This document shows, piece after piece, positions 21,487-32,779 of a stretch of DNA of 64,000 nt. Position 1 is the first letter of the stretch. Each line of letters begins with the position of its first letter. The notes under the pieces were generated by a model. The model saw only the letters and a program-made list of their open reading frames with translations. It made no database searches and was not told the DNA's origin. The stretch lies in contig RPFO01000065.1 of assembly GCA_009746045.1 (NCBI GenBank), positions 2,837,911 to 2,901,910 of the forward strand. The letters run 5' to 3'. The translations under genes and the position numbers were made by a program. The DNA comes from Mesostigma viride (taxonomy: Eukaryota; Streptophyta; Mesostigmatophyceae; Mesostigmatales; Mesostigmataceae).

Positions 21487-24062
21487 TTAATTAACTAATT
21501 AGAAACATAACTCCATTGGGAGTACATGTAGCACTACATATCCCTGAGAAGGGGCCTATGGCTTTTAATACATTCTAGGCTACTTCCTGCAAGGGTGGGA
21601 ATGTAAGCTACCCGTGCTCTAGGTGCACCAGGGCACCTGCACCCTCACATGAACTTCACACTATGCCCAGCTAAGGGGGATTATGTCATGTGGGGGAAGA
21701 TCATCATGGCTATACAAGAGCTAGGGCATGGCTTCTCGACACAGAGCATTTCTCTGCATGGCATAGCATGGCTAAATTCTTAATGCAACATCCATGGGGT
21801 CCCATTATAGGCAGGGCGTGGCTAAATTCTGAAGGCATCATCCATGGGGGCCGGCCGGCCATTATGGGCGCACATGCGCGTAGGCCACATGCTAGGCTAA
21901 GCCTGACTAATCTACACTACTGGTATATATTCCCTAGTCTGAGGTGGCAGGGGGGGCCTGCCAGGGCTTGTGGTCAACGTGGATGACCGCCCCCCTCCAG
22001 TATACCGGCTTCCCCCTTGCGCTCTGCCGCAGCTGAAGGTAGGTCGGCCATATATAGCTCGCGTCGCCGCTGTTGCTGGGCCAGGGTCAAGCGATCGTCG
22101 TCCAGCGTGAAGCGAGTCTCCGAGAGCTTCTTGCGGCATTTAAGGGGAGGGTCCGCCGCTACGACACTGAGCTTGTCCGCCATGTGTGAGGAGCACGGGT
22201 GCCGGGCCAGCCTTCCCCCGCGCGCGGGGGAGGCGGACAGCCGACATGTCCAGCTCACCAGTGAGTCGCATGGGGGCAAAAATGTCGCGCTTAAATGCCT
22301 CAAGAAGGCTCGTGGAGGTCTCACCTGCCCGGCAGCCGGTCGAAGTGCTTGACGATGACATTGTGGCTGCGCCGGGCGATGTCGGCTTCCTCGCGAAGGT
22401 CGAGGGCTTGTTGCTTGAGTTGTGGGCCGTGATGGTGGAGGTGGTGGAGGTGGTGTGCTGCTTTAGCAAGTCCGCCCATGCAGGTGGAGGGAGCATTGCC
22501 GGCCGGGCCATGCAGCCTGGGCGCCGGCTGGGCGGCGATGTCCTTCACCGCCTGGGCGGTGAGGCCGGCGGTGTCATGCAAGCTCTCAAGGGCGGTGGCG
22601 GTGGCTTGAAGGCGTTGGTCGAGGTTGAGGAGCTGGGCTTTGATGTCGGCAGTGGAGGCGGAAATGGCAGTGCAGGTGGCGGTGAGGTGAGGAAGTTCAG
22701 CAGCCATGCAGCGGGCCACCCATTGCTACGACGTCAGCAGCAAGGGGGGTCACGTGCTGCTGAAAGGCTTCCATTGATGAGGATGGAACGGAGGGTGGGG
22801 GCGGAGATGGATGGAGCCCAGATCTCGCCGTCAGAGCGTTGGAGAAGGGAGTTGAGGATGGCGTGCTGGAGACGGGCACTACATTTCGCCACCGCGGAAA
22901 CCCAATTTATGCGAGAATGTGGTTCCGTCAATACGGCGGGGGTTACAAAATCAATTTCGAAGTTCGGCACCGTCGGATACCAGTAAAGCAACACTTGTTA
23001 TCTAGAATTGCGCCATTTGGCATCAATTGGCCAGTTCTGAAAATTCGATGAAATCTCTAGTCCTTGGTCGAATATTTCCTCCGATTCCGATGACGAAATT
23101 TGAGTACGAATTTCTTAGTACAGTCCACCGTTTTGTTCAGTTCAGTATATTCCCACGCCGCTTGCTGACCTGACGGAGGCCGAATTCGTACTGAAAACTA
23201 GCGCAAGTGCGCTCGATACTAAAAATTGCTACTTCCTAGATGTCTGACGGAATTCCTGCTAGGTCCATGCTATGGTACTGGACGGATGCTGAAATTCACT
23301 GTGGCTCTGTCCGAACGAGGAAAATTGTCAGAAATCTACTCTCGATACGAACGTAACGAAATTTCCAAGTATCTGACGCTCGGAGACCTGCCACCGTTTT
23401 CCCCTACTTGACCGAACCACATTCCCCGCTAAAAAAGGTGTCCTAGGCGGCGAAATGTAGTGGGGGGCGGGGGATCGAGCCGAAAACCATGCTGACGTTG
23501 TGCCAGCGGTTGCCGTCGGTGCAGAGGAGGCGGCCGGTGGCGTGGAGATGGCTCAGGCACAGGTCGTAAAGCGAGGCGTAGTCCCCGTAGAAGATGCAGT
23601 GCATAGCAGCGTCCGGGGACATGTTGGTCCAGTCGCCGATCATCGACCTGGAAAGGTTGGAGCCGAAAGCGCGGTTCCGAGGGGCGTGAAGACCCTGAGT
23701 CCTGTTTTGTCGGCGGAGCGGGCGCGTTTAGGGTCAGGCGATGCCGATGGCGAGGCATTGAGCCCGGGAGGTTGCTGGGCGACCACCATGCAGTGCACGA
23801 CTGGTGTCACCGCTAGTAACCTGCCGGATCTGGCGAGGCTGCATGCAGCCTCAGCTGCCGCATTTTCATGGGGCGAGCGCATCCGCCAAACTGCGTTGCG
23901 TCGACAGGCGTTTGCTCGTCATATATCGCGTTTTAGATTCGGAAAATTATATCAGCATGTGCGTCTTAGAAAGACGAAGCGATAGCGATATTCACGGCTA
24001 AATTCGGTGCTCAAACGTGAAAGTTATGAGCTCCGCCGTCAGCCATGGCGACCTCGTGGCTC
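21487..24062 (-). pseudogene. Copy B of the ORF1-only retroelement, split by a nested DNA transposon
   Basis: Read on the minus strand from 24062 to 21487, this is the same 2-kb unit as copy A, interrupted at 22877-23462. Before the insertion it encodes MSPDAAMHCIFYGDYASLYD; after it, GEIWAPSISAPTLRSIL, a coiled-coil-like middle, and the ORF1 C-terminal domain (RLPRARGKAGPAPVLLT, TLDDDRLTLAQQQRRREL). Several frameshifts separate these blocks. Its 3' end faces that of copy A tail to tail, around 21480. Removing the insertion restores continuous homology to the copy at 29.8-31.9 kb, which shows the insertion is younger. Confidence 0.8.
22877..23462. mobile_element. 586-bp non-autonomous CACTA-type (EnSpm/CMC) DNA transposon
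   Basis: The ends are inverted repeats: the left begins cactacatttcgccaccgcg and the reverse complement of the right begins cactacatttcgccgcctag. A 3-bp direct duplication GGG flanks the element. CACTA termini and a 3-bp target duplication are the standard marks of this superfamily. There is no long reading frame, so it would depend on a transposase elsewhere. Its interior resembles the element at 61443-61921. Confidence 0.8.
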
Positions 24063-24109
24063 GTGGTTGTCAGTGATAATAACATCGGACTCCGTTTTAA
24101 AGGAGAATC

Positions 24110-24400
24110 ATGTATAGCACGTATTCCATTGCTGATGCATGGGTACGTGAGGGTGAGCGGCCGGAGCCGCGAAAACTAACTAAGCTAACTCTAAGCTATT
24201 ATGCCAATCTAAGCTACCAAAATTATCCCAGCTACTCTACTCAGCAAAGGGGGACCCTTCCTCCTGGGGGTGCTCGCCCACAGGGGCGCGCTGGCGTGTG
24301 CATGGGCAGGCCTGGACAATGGTCTGCCACCTCTTCTTGCATGTGTCCTGCATATAGCAGTTCGATCAAGCAAGAGAGGGGGAGGAAATTAATTAATCAA
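24110..24400. repeat. Dispersed repeat also present at 42.55-42.79 kb
   Basis: Shares blocks such as gcctggacaat, ccacctcttcttg and caagcaagagag, in the same order, with 42545-42790. The nature of the repeat is unknown; it may be LINE-derived, since ORF2 remains follow immediately. Confidence 0.6.
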
Positions 24401-24620
24401 TTACACATATCGAGACGATGCGTTGGGAGCATGCATATGCCGGCTCTAGCTGGGAGGACCGCCTGGACCTGGAGGGTCAGCGGGCCCCTTGGTCGGCGCG
24501 GACCTGGACGTCGTACTGGCGCCAGCGCCTTTCGGTAGCGATTACCCCGGCTATGGCTGACACCTTGCTCCGCCGCACATGGGCTGACTTAATTTGCGGC
24601 GCATGGCACGTTTATTTGGC
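24400..24620 (+). pseudogene. Fragment of LINE ORF2 C-terminus
   Basis: Encodes EDRLDLEGQRAPWSARTW and SYWRQRLSVAITPAMAD. The same protein end is found on the minus strand near 29.1 kb, and the stretch just before it near 32.9 kb. It matches the end of algal LINE reverse-transcriptase proteins as I know the family. It is isolated, with no RT core. Confidence 0.65.
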
Positions 24621-24729
24621 TATTTTAATTACTTCATTCCGCGGTGTTGAGTGTCCCATGCCGGCTAGTCATGTAGTTATTGTGTCGTGGTATCTCTTGT
24701 TAGTGTTGGCTTAGTTCATGAATAATTAA

Positions 24730-26101
24730 TTGGGCCAACATCCGCGCCCCAGCCCAGCCTGCGCAGCCGACAGCCACATCGGCTTCCTCCCTCTGCAAGG
24801 ATGACATCCGAGCAGTGCTGGAGGAGCACGTGACCTGGCCGTTGGCCAAGAAGCTGACCTCGCTGAACACGACGCTCAACACGGTGGAAGCCCGGGTCTC
24901 CAACGTGGAAACCAAGGTCGTCCACAAGCTACAACCCCAGTTCACGGCGCTACACACCGCGGCGCAGGCTTCGGAAACGCATGCTGCACTTGTCTCTCGC
25001 CTTAACCAGGTGGAGGGCAAGTGTGGCGTGCTCCTGAAGAAGCTTGAGGCCATCACCGCCCACACCGAGGCCCTGGCCACACAGGTCCCCAAGATAGCGG
25101 AGCAGACGGCCACCATTGCATCCCAGCCACCCCGGCAGGATGCTGGCGACCTCCCGCCGCTCTCCTACGCGGACCTGCTGCGGTCAGCGACCGCCTCCAC
25201 CACCGACGCCATCGCCACAAAGCTCCAGGAGCTGGAGGACCACCGCCAAGCCCAGCAACGTACGGGAGGTCACCGACCGCGCTCGCCGCGAGTGCCGAGT
25301 GGTGCTACGTCGCTTCCCCCAGAAGCCAGGTGAGACGTCAACCTCTCTTGCTGACGAGCTCAAGAACCAGCTTCTTACCCTCATGGGCCTGGTAGGTGAG
25401 GTAGAACTGCGTGGGTGCCACCGCCTTCCCCACTCACGGGACAAGGCGGCTCCCCCACCAGTCCTACTCACCTTCCCCTCCCCTGAGGATAAGCAGCGGT
25501 TCCTCTCTCGCCGCAAGCGGTTGCACGACCTCACCTGGACGCTGGATGACGACCTCACCCCCGCTCAGCAACAGCAGCGACGCGACCTGTGGCCGGAATA
25601 CCTCCGCCATAAGCAGGACCCCCAGAAGCCCAAGGTGTACTGGAGGGGCGGGGACCTGATGATCAACCACAAGATGTGGACGCCCCCAGCGGGCTAGAAT
25701 AGCAATAGCCCTAGCTTGTAACCAAGGCAGCCATGCCTAGAATGTTGCCTAGCTGTGCCAACACACCTAGTCACGTGCCGCCAACGCACGGTACAAAACC
25801 AGCCATAGCCTTAGCCTAGTCCTAGTACAGCCATGCTACGCCCTGGCTATGTTCAGATTACTTGCCCACGCTCCTTGCTATGATATGCTCACATGGGTCT
25901 TATTGCACCCACAGTTTGCCGGATCGTTAGCCTGTCCTTTTAGCTAGCCGCGCCCGATTGCAGCTGTGGCATGCCTTTGGCATGAAGGAGACTGGGGGTC
26001 TCTGCCCTTTCTCCTGTAGTGCACACACAGGGATTAAAAGCACTTCGGTGCTCCGTGACTCCCCAACGGGAGCACGAGTTTAATTAATTAATTAATTAAT
26101 T
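24730..26101 (+). pseudogene. Copy D: second ORF1-only subfamily with coiled coil and ORF1 C-terminal domain
   Basis: From about 24795 the frame gives a heptad-rich coiled coil (LEEHVTWPLAKKL, LNTTLNTVEARVSNVETKV), then PPLSYADLL. After one single-base frameshift near 25256 comes the ORF1-type domain: REVTDRARRECRVVLRRF, GETSTSLADEL, DDLTPAQQQQRRDLWPEYL, VYWRGGDLMIN, stop at 25695-25697. The 3' UTR ends with gattaaaagcac and a hairpin (gtgctcc ... gggagcac), then a (TTAA)n tail at about 26080-26101. The protein is clearly related to copies A and B but diverged, and the 3' end is different. Confidence 0.75.
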
Positions 26102-26330
26102 GGGTCACTCTGACTGTAAGTAATTATAATTTTTAAAGCATGCATGTGTAACCCATGTCCCTGAGAAGGGGCATATGATTTTTGATACATTTTGAGCTAC
26201 AACCTGCAGGTGGGGGGTGTAACCACCACCTGGGTACTCTGGGTGCACAAGGAGGAAATGCGGTGTCCAAACTGGGATAGCTGGGACCACTGAGGTCGGC
26301 CAACGACTGATCTCAAGGAGACAACCATGC
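26102..26330 (-). mobile_element. 3'-end fragment of the ORF1-only element
   Basis: Plus-strand blocks such as atgtccctgagaaggggcat and gatacatttt match the inverted 3' UTR of copies B and F. It is 5'-truncated and has no coding part. Confidence 0.6.
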
Positions 26331-26499
26331 AGCGCAGGCCAGAACTCGCCCGCGAGATTAACCGGACCACGCCGTGGTAGAGCTCTCGAGCCTGCCGTTA
26401 TCATTTCTGCATTGTCGAGTCGTTCAGGATGCATATGCATATGAATGGAGATCTGATGGAAATGTGTAGCCTTGTTATTGATATATTATGGCTGGCTTA

Positions 26500-27652
26500 C
26501 GTACGTGCCCAGCCGGCATCTGCCGGCCCGGCCAGCGATGCTCCCTCCACCTGGGCGGACCTGCTTAGTAGATTGGTTACAATGTTGATTAGTCATATTT
26601 TAAAAGAAGGAAAAAAATCTTTTAAGCACCACACCACCTCCACCACCTCCACAAATTATCGCGGCACAGGCTGCTCAAGCAACATGCACTCTACCTTCGT
26701 GAGGATCGAGGCCGAGCTCGACAAGCGCAGCCACCATGTCATCGTCAAGCACTTCGACCAGCCGGCAGATGAGACCCCGACGAGTCTTCTCACGGCATTC
26801 AAGCGCGACATTCTTGCCCCCATGCTACTCACAGGTGAGCTGCGGATGTCGGCTGTCCGCCTCCCCCGCGCACGGGGTAAGGCTGGCCCGGCACCCGTGC
26901 TCCTCACCTTTAAGTACATGGCGGACAAGCTGTCGTTCCTTAAATGCCGCAAGAAGCTCTTGGAGACTCGCTTCACGCTGCATGGACGACGACTTGACCC
27001 TGGCCCAGCAACAGCGGCGACGCGAGCTTAATTAATGGCCGACCTACCTTCGATCAGCTCCGGCAGAGCGCAGGGGCCGGGGAAGCCGGTATACTGGAGG
27101 GGGGCGGTCATCCACGTTGACCATAAGCCCTGGCAGGCCCCTCGATCCTGCCGCCCCATGCGCCTTAGTCTAGGAAATATATACCAGTATAGTGTAGATT
27201 AGTCAGGCTTAGCCTAGCTAGCATGTGGCCTACGCGCATGTGCGCCCATAATGGCCCCCATGGATGCATGATGCCTTCAGAATTAAATAGCCAATTAGCC
27301 ATGCCTATAATGGGATCGACCCCCCATGGATGTTGCATGATGAATTTAGCCCTGCTATATGCCTATGCAGAGAGTCGCTCTCTGTTGAGAAGCCATGCCC
27401 TAGCTCTTGCATAGTAGCCATGGTGATCTTCCTCCCCCATGACAGGCTGAGTCCCCTTATAGCAGGGTTGACCTTGATAGATCGTACGTGGTGGTGCAGG
27501 TGCCCTTGGTGCACCTATAGAGAGCAAGTGTTGTTTACATTCCCACCCTTGCAGGAAGTAGCTCAGAATGTATTGAAAGCCATATGCCCCGGCCTGGCTC
27601 TGGGATATATGCTACATACACTCCCCGAACGGAGTTATGTTCCTAATTAATG
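26500..27652 (+). pseudogene. Copy E: 5'-truncated, decayed ORF1-only element
   Basis: Contains ASDAPSTWADLL, then an AT-rich insertion at about 26565-26620, then the ORF1 C-terminal domain (RSHHVIVKHFDQPADETPTS, RLPRARGKAGPAPVLLT), a frameshift near 26990, VYWRGAVIHVDHKPW and the common 3' UTR. It ends with the hairpin near 27625-27640 and a short taattaat tail. Confidence 0.72.
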
Positions 27653-28750
27653 ACGTACGTACGTGAAGAGCGACTATAGATGACCGAGACGGTGGGGCCG
27701 GAAACAGCTAATGCTTGATCAGCTGGGCGTGTGTTTCGATCGAGCCTAACTGGCCGGGATCGAGTGTCTATTGGTAGGCACCATTAATTGCTGCGATCAC
27801 TCTCCCACCATTTACGAGGAAATACCCGCAAATTATGGAAAACCACTGAAAAGGTCTATATGGCTAGTCAGTCATTACGTTATAGGCAAGACATGTTTCC
27901 AAACGTCCAAGAACTCAGTGCACACGGTGCAAAGGCAAAAATCCGGAGGACACTGGTCACTTTCAAATGTGCATTAATGCAGCGTGCTGCGTGAACCAAA
28001 AGCCCACGTACCTTGCCAGAAAACATCATGTCAGTCGTACTGTAGCGACGCCGGCGACGGTACGTGTGGATGTCAACAAAGCCAGCGCCAAGCTCGGAAC
28101 GGCCGCAATTAAGGAGATCGGGCATCACAGCCCACAGGGTCAGAATTCAGATACGCGGAGATACTACGCGATCCAGCCGGTCGACCGGTCAACGACCTGT
28201 TTGTAGCTCTAGCTTGTGCCAAGGGGCAGCACCGAACAGATGTGGGTGATGTTGCAAAAAAACACCGGACTTGACGGAGCGCATCATGTCTCGTTCATAG
28301 TCTTTGACCAGCAAACGATGCTTAATCTTGAGTTCAACAAGAGTCTTGATGAAAACGACACGATATAAGAACACAGGTCTACATGGAAAACGCGATGCAG
28401 CTGTCATGCAGACTAAGAACACGCCGAACACCATCTTTTGCCGTGTGGGGGAGAGTGTGAATATAATGAAGATCTGTACATACTGATCTATACATAAAGT
28501 TAATCTGTACACTGAACTGATCTGTACATAAGTTAATCTACTAACTCCTACACACAGATCTCGAGTGATTTATCTAGTACCAAATCCGAAAGGCTTGCAT
28601 CACTCCCCGGACAGGAGAACTTTTGCGGATGACTGTAGGTGTAAGTTGGCGATGCCATGGTAACCGGAGACGTCCGTCCTATAGTCAGCAAAATTGGTGC
28701 GAGAGGTCCCCATGCAGTTCGATTCCGGTCGGATTCATTTGTAGATCGCG
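27653..28750. other. Unassigned 1.1 kb between retroelement copies
   Basis: There is no recognisable gene. On the minus strand, 28128-28017 could be an exon (ELGAGFVDIHTYRRRRRYST) ending at a good donor (GGCAAG|GTACGT), with another open stretch at 28500-28190, but no family match supports it. Direct repeats of tgatctgtacata and ttaatct lie at 28475-28560. Confidence 0.35.
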
Positions 28751-28751
28751 T

Positions 28752-28820
28752 TTTCCGCGTTTTCCGCGGCCCGGCACTGAACGCAAAGGTTTTCACCTTT
28801 GCGGAGTGCCTGATCAGAAT
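28752..28820 (+). repeat. 69-bp dispersed repeat, inverted near-identical copy at 42181-42250
   Basis: The block includes ttttccgcggcccggcactg and tttgcggagtgcctgatcag. The reverse complement of 42181-42250 matches with about one base of difference, so the two copies are recent or conserved. Confidence 0.85.
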
Positions 28821-28889
28821 AAGTTAATGGCAGGTATACTGCCGGGTATGCACCCTGACTGCCCCTAAAAAACCTCAGGCTTCGGGCGA

Positions 28890-29255
28890 AGCCTTTATAT
28901 ATATTTTAAAAATATAATTACTTACAGCAGAGTAAAATCACTCAAACCAAAGCAAACGCCCAGCTATAAACCTATATACAGAGCCATGTCAAAGCTCTAT
29001 ACTACGATAAGACCAATGGAAACGCCTAACGGGAGGAACCTAATAGCCCTGCTGCACCGCAAAATCAGCCCGCGTACGGCGGAGCATGATGTCAGCCATG
29101 GCCCGAGTCAGCGCCACCGACAAGCGCTGACGCCAATATGACGTCCAGGTCCGCGCCGACCATGGGGCCCGCTGGCCCTCCAGGTCCAGCCGGTCCTCCC
29201 GGAGCCGGCAACACTCCTTGAAGAAGGCGGAGGTCAGGGGCCTTTATATATATTC
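28890..29255 (-). pseudogene. LINE ORF2 C-terminal fragment with 3' UTR
   Basis: On the minus strand, degenerate codons match the same protein end as at 24.4-24.6 kb (EDRLDLEGQ-like, then a stop near 29040). It is followed by about 150 bp of AT-rich sequence ending in a small hairpin, aggcttcgggcgaagcct on the plus strand at about 28876-28893. Confidence 0.55.
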
Positions 29256-29394
29256 TCCTGTGCATGAGTCCCGGGCTATCGGGGGTTCGAATGCAACCTA
29301 TACCAGGCCCACACCCATGCACGGGTCATCATGGCCGAGCGTACAGTCGTCTCAGTTGGGTAGTCCGAATGCCACGGATCCGTTGCTATCTGCG

Positions 29395-29545
29395 ACTATT
29401 AATTAAACCCGTGCTCCCGTTGGGGAGTCACGGAGCACCGGAGTGCTTTTAATCCCTGTATGTGCACAACAGGAAGAAAGGACAGAGACCCCCTTTCTCC
29501 TTGGAACATGCCAGAGGCATGCCATGTCAGCAGCAATCGCACACG
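29395..29545 (-). mobile_element. 3'-end fragment of the copy D subfamily
   Basis: The plus strand reads gtgctcccgttggggagtca then ttttaatccctg, the reverse complement of the end of copy D. A short taattaa tail adjoins at 29397-29404. Only about 150 bp remain, which fits 5' truncation. Confidence 0.75.
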
Positions 29546-29845
29546 ATCAACGATCCGGCAAATTCTGTGGGTGCGATAAGACCCCGTGTGAGGATATCAT
29601 GTCAAGGAGACAATTACCAGCGCATGCCAGAAATCGGCCGGAGAATCCGGACCATGGTAGCTCGAGCCTGCCGTGCGATATCATCATGTATTAACAAGAA
29701 GCGTGGGCACGTAATCTGATCATATAGCCAGGATGTATAGCATGGCTGTACAACTTAGGGCTAAGCTAAGCCGGCTATCAACCTAGGAGACAACCAGCGC
29801 AGTACGTTGTGTACCGTCGGTGTGTTAGCGGTGCCGCACGTGACT
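29546..29845. other. No gene seen
   Basis: A mixed remnant sequence between two retroelement ends. I see no coding frame or structured element. Confidence 0.4.
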
Positions 29846-31935
29846 ATTAATTAATTAGGAACATAACTCCGTTGGGAGTATAGTATGTAGCACATATCCC
29901 TGAGAAGGGGCATATGGCTTAAAATACATTCTGGGCTACTTCCTGCAAGGGTGGGATGTAAACAACACTTGCTCTAGGTGCACCAAGGGCACCTGCACCA
30001 CCATGCTGTCTCGGGCTCGACCCAACTAAGTGGTGCCTGGCATGGGGGTGGAAGATCATCATCGCTATGCAAGAGCTAGCTAGGGCATGGCTTCTCAACA
30101 TGCAGAGAGCGTCTCTCTGCATAGGCATAGCATTATTAGCTAAATTCTTATAATGCAAGTTATGCAACATCCATGGGAGGTCCAGTATACATAGGCATGG
30201 CTTGCATGGCTAAATTCTGAAGGCATCATCCATGGGGGCCATTATGGGCGCACATGCGCGTGGGCCACATGCTAGGCTAAGCCTGACTAATAATCTACAC
30301 TAATAGTACCTTATCTATATATTCCCTAGTCTGAGGTGGCAGGAGGGGCCTGCCAGGGCTTGTGGTCAACGTGGATGACCGCCCCCCTCCAGTATACCGG
30401 CTTCCCCCCTGCGCTCTGCCGGAGCTGAAGGTAGGTCGATCGGCCATAGCTCGCGTCCCCGCTGTTGCTGGGCCAGGGTCAAGTCGTCGTCCATGGCGTG
30501 AAGCCAGACCCCGAGAGCTAGCTTCTTGCGGCATTCAAGGAATTTACAGCTTGTCCGCCATGTACTTAAAGGTGAGGAGCATGTGCAGGTGCCGCGGGCC
30601 AGCCTTGCCCCGCGCGCGCGGGGGAGGCGGACAGCCGACCTCCCCAGCTCACCAGTGAGTTGCATGGGGACATTAAGATCGAACGTCGCGCTTAAATGCC
30701 GCGAGAAGAGTCGTCAAGGTCTCACCTGCCGGCTGGTCGAAGTGCTTGACGATGACATTGTGGCTGCGCTGGGTGATGTCGGCCTCCTCGTGAAGGTCGA
30801 GGGCTTGTTGCCTTGCTTGAGCTGTGCCGCGATGGTGGAGGTGGTGGAGGTGGTCATGATGAGTCCGCCCAGGTCAGAGGGAGCATCACTGGCCGGGCCA
30901 GCAGATGCCGGCTGGGGAGCGATTTCCTTCACCGCCTGGGCGGTGAGGCCTGCGGTGTCATGCAAGCGCTCAATTAACTAAGGGCGGTGGCGGTGGCTTG
31001 GAGGCGCTGGTCGAGGTCGAGGAGCTCCGTCGAAGAGCGCCGAGGGCCGTGATGTCGGCAGTGGAGGCGGAAATGGTGGTGGAGGCGGAGCTAGCTAGGC
31101 GACGGTGGTGGAAAGGTAAGGAAGCTCAGCACGGCCAGCATGCCGCCCATGCAATGCTGCCACATCGGTAGCAAGCGGGGTCACGTGCTACTGGAAGGCT
31201 TCCGTAAGGATGGAACGGAGTGTGGGGGCGGAGATGGATGGAGCCCAGATCTCGCCGGTCAGATCGAGCGCATGAGAAGGGAGTTGAGAATGGTGTGCTA
31301 GCTGGAGCATGGGGCGGGTGCACCCGAGCAGAACGTCGGTGTTATACCACCATTTGCCGTCCGGGGTGATGAGGCGGTTGATGTCGTGGAGATGGAGGCA
31401 CAGGTCGTAAAGCGAGGCGTAGTCCCCGTAGAAGAGGCAATGCAGGGCAGTTGCCGGGGACATACTGATGTTGGTCCAGTCGATCGTGATCGTCGACCTT
31501 GAAAGGTTCGGGCCGAAAGCGCGGTTCTGTGGGGCGCAAAAACCCTCCTGTTTTGTCGGCTGGGCGGCTGCGTTTAGGATTGATCAGGCGATGCAGATGG
31601 CAAGGCATTAAGCCCGGGAGGGTTCGGAGCGACCACCAGTGCGCGACTAGTGTCACCGCTGCCTGCCGGGCCTGTAGGCGAAGCTGCAGCCGGAGCTGCA
31701 GACGTATTTTCATGGCCGGAGCGCAGTCGCCAGGCTGCGTTGCGTCGAGGAGCGTTTGCTCGTCATATATTGCTTATAATAGCTTCGGAAAATTATATCA
31801 GCATGTGCGTCTTAGAAAGACGAAGCGATAGTGATATTCACAGCCGAATTCGGTGCTCAAACGTGAAAGTTATGAGCTCCGCCGTCAACCATGGCTACCT
31901 CGTGGCTCGTGGCTCGTGGCTCGTGGCTCGATTGG
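29846..31935 (-). pseudogene. Copy F: nearly full-length ORF1-only retroelement
   Basis: The 5' end lies at about 31935 on the minus strand with four copies of the 7-bp unit gtggctc (on the plus strand), and the 3' end at 29846 with the hairpin and a taattaat tail. In between are pieces of the ORF1 frame: NPKRSRPADKTG, SPATALHCLFYGDYASLYDL, GEIWAPSISAPTLRSIL and a decayed ORF1 C-terminal domain, separated by frameshifts. At 2.09 kb it fixes the length of the unit and shows that no ORF2 belongs to it. Confidence 0.78.
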
Positions 31936-32099
31936 CCGGATAATAAGGTTATGCACGTGACTATGGACAGCGACTATGGACAGACCTGGCCCCAAGTGAG
32001 TCGCACGCCACTTGCCTTCGCGCGGATGAAGTATCCGCGTAGAAACGTAGAAACGTACTCTGTGGCATTCCTTCATTTAAGGTACTTTAATAACTTATG

Positions 32100-32680
32100 G
32101 CAGGTCTACCCTCTCTGCGGGGCTTGTCCAATAATTGGGGCCATGCCAGGATATGCCGCCCAGTGGCTTGCATGCCAAGCCCCTGGGGGCCGGCCAGACT
32201 ATACTAAATGTGTCCGGGCGGCGGTGTCTGGCAGTCTACCTGCATGACTGGCCGGAATTCGAGCAAGATGTCCTACAAAATCTATTCTACGCAGGGAGAC
32301 AGATGGTATGCAGCTACCGGAGACAGATGACCTAACAAACAAAAAAGTTTGTAGAAAAAACTAAACTAAGAAGGAAATTAAGAGACTGTGCTTAACTGGG
32401 TGCTAAGTCACTCTGATGTACAAGTATTTATAACTTTTAATATATATTTATTAACCCATGAATGATAAATAACGGGGGTGAGATTGGCATGTGACACAAG
32501 GAAAACCCCGAAAAGAAGAAGAACCCTTAAGAAATTAATAGCTAGTAATCTGACACGGGCATGCAAGCTAGGATCACGCCAGCTGCACAAGGTACAACTA
32601 ACTAAATCACAAAACTATACGACACACAGCAACATCGCTGCCGGCCCACCACGCCTGGGATCAAGGGATCTAGACCGCAT
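32100..32680 (+). repeat. Dispersed repeat also present at 42.84-43.19 kb
   Basis: Shares ordered blocks with 42840-43190: ccaggatatgccgccc, gagcaagatgtcctac, accccgaaaagaagaa, atctgacacgggcatgcaag and cacaaggtac. The class is unknown; it borders the ORF2 fragment on its right. Confidence 0.7.
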
Positions 32681-32779
32681 GCATGGGTATTGGGCCGGTC
32701 GCGACATTATTAGTCGGCCCGGCGGGTGCGGCGGAATAACACATCAGCCACGTTGCGAGTGAAGGCAAGTGCATGACAG

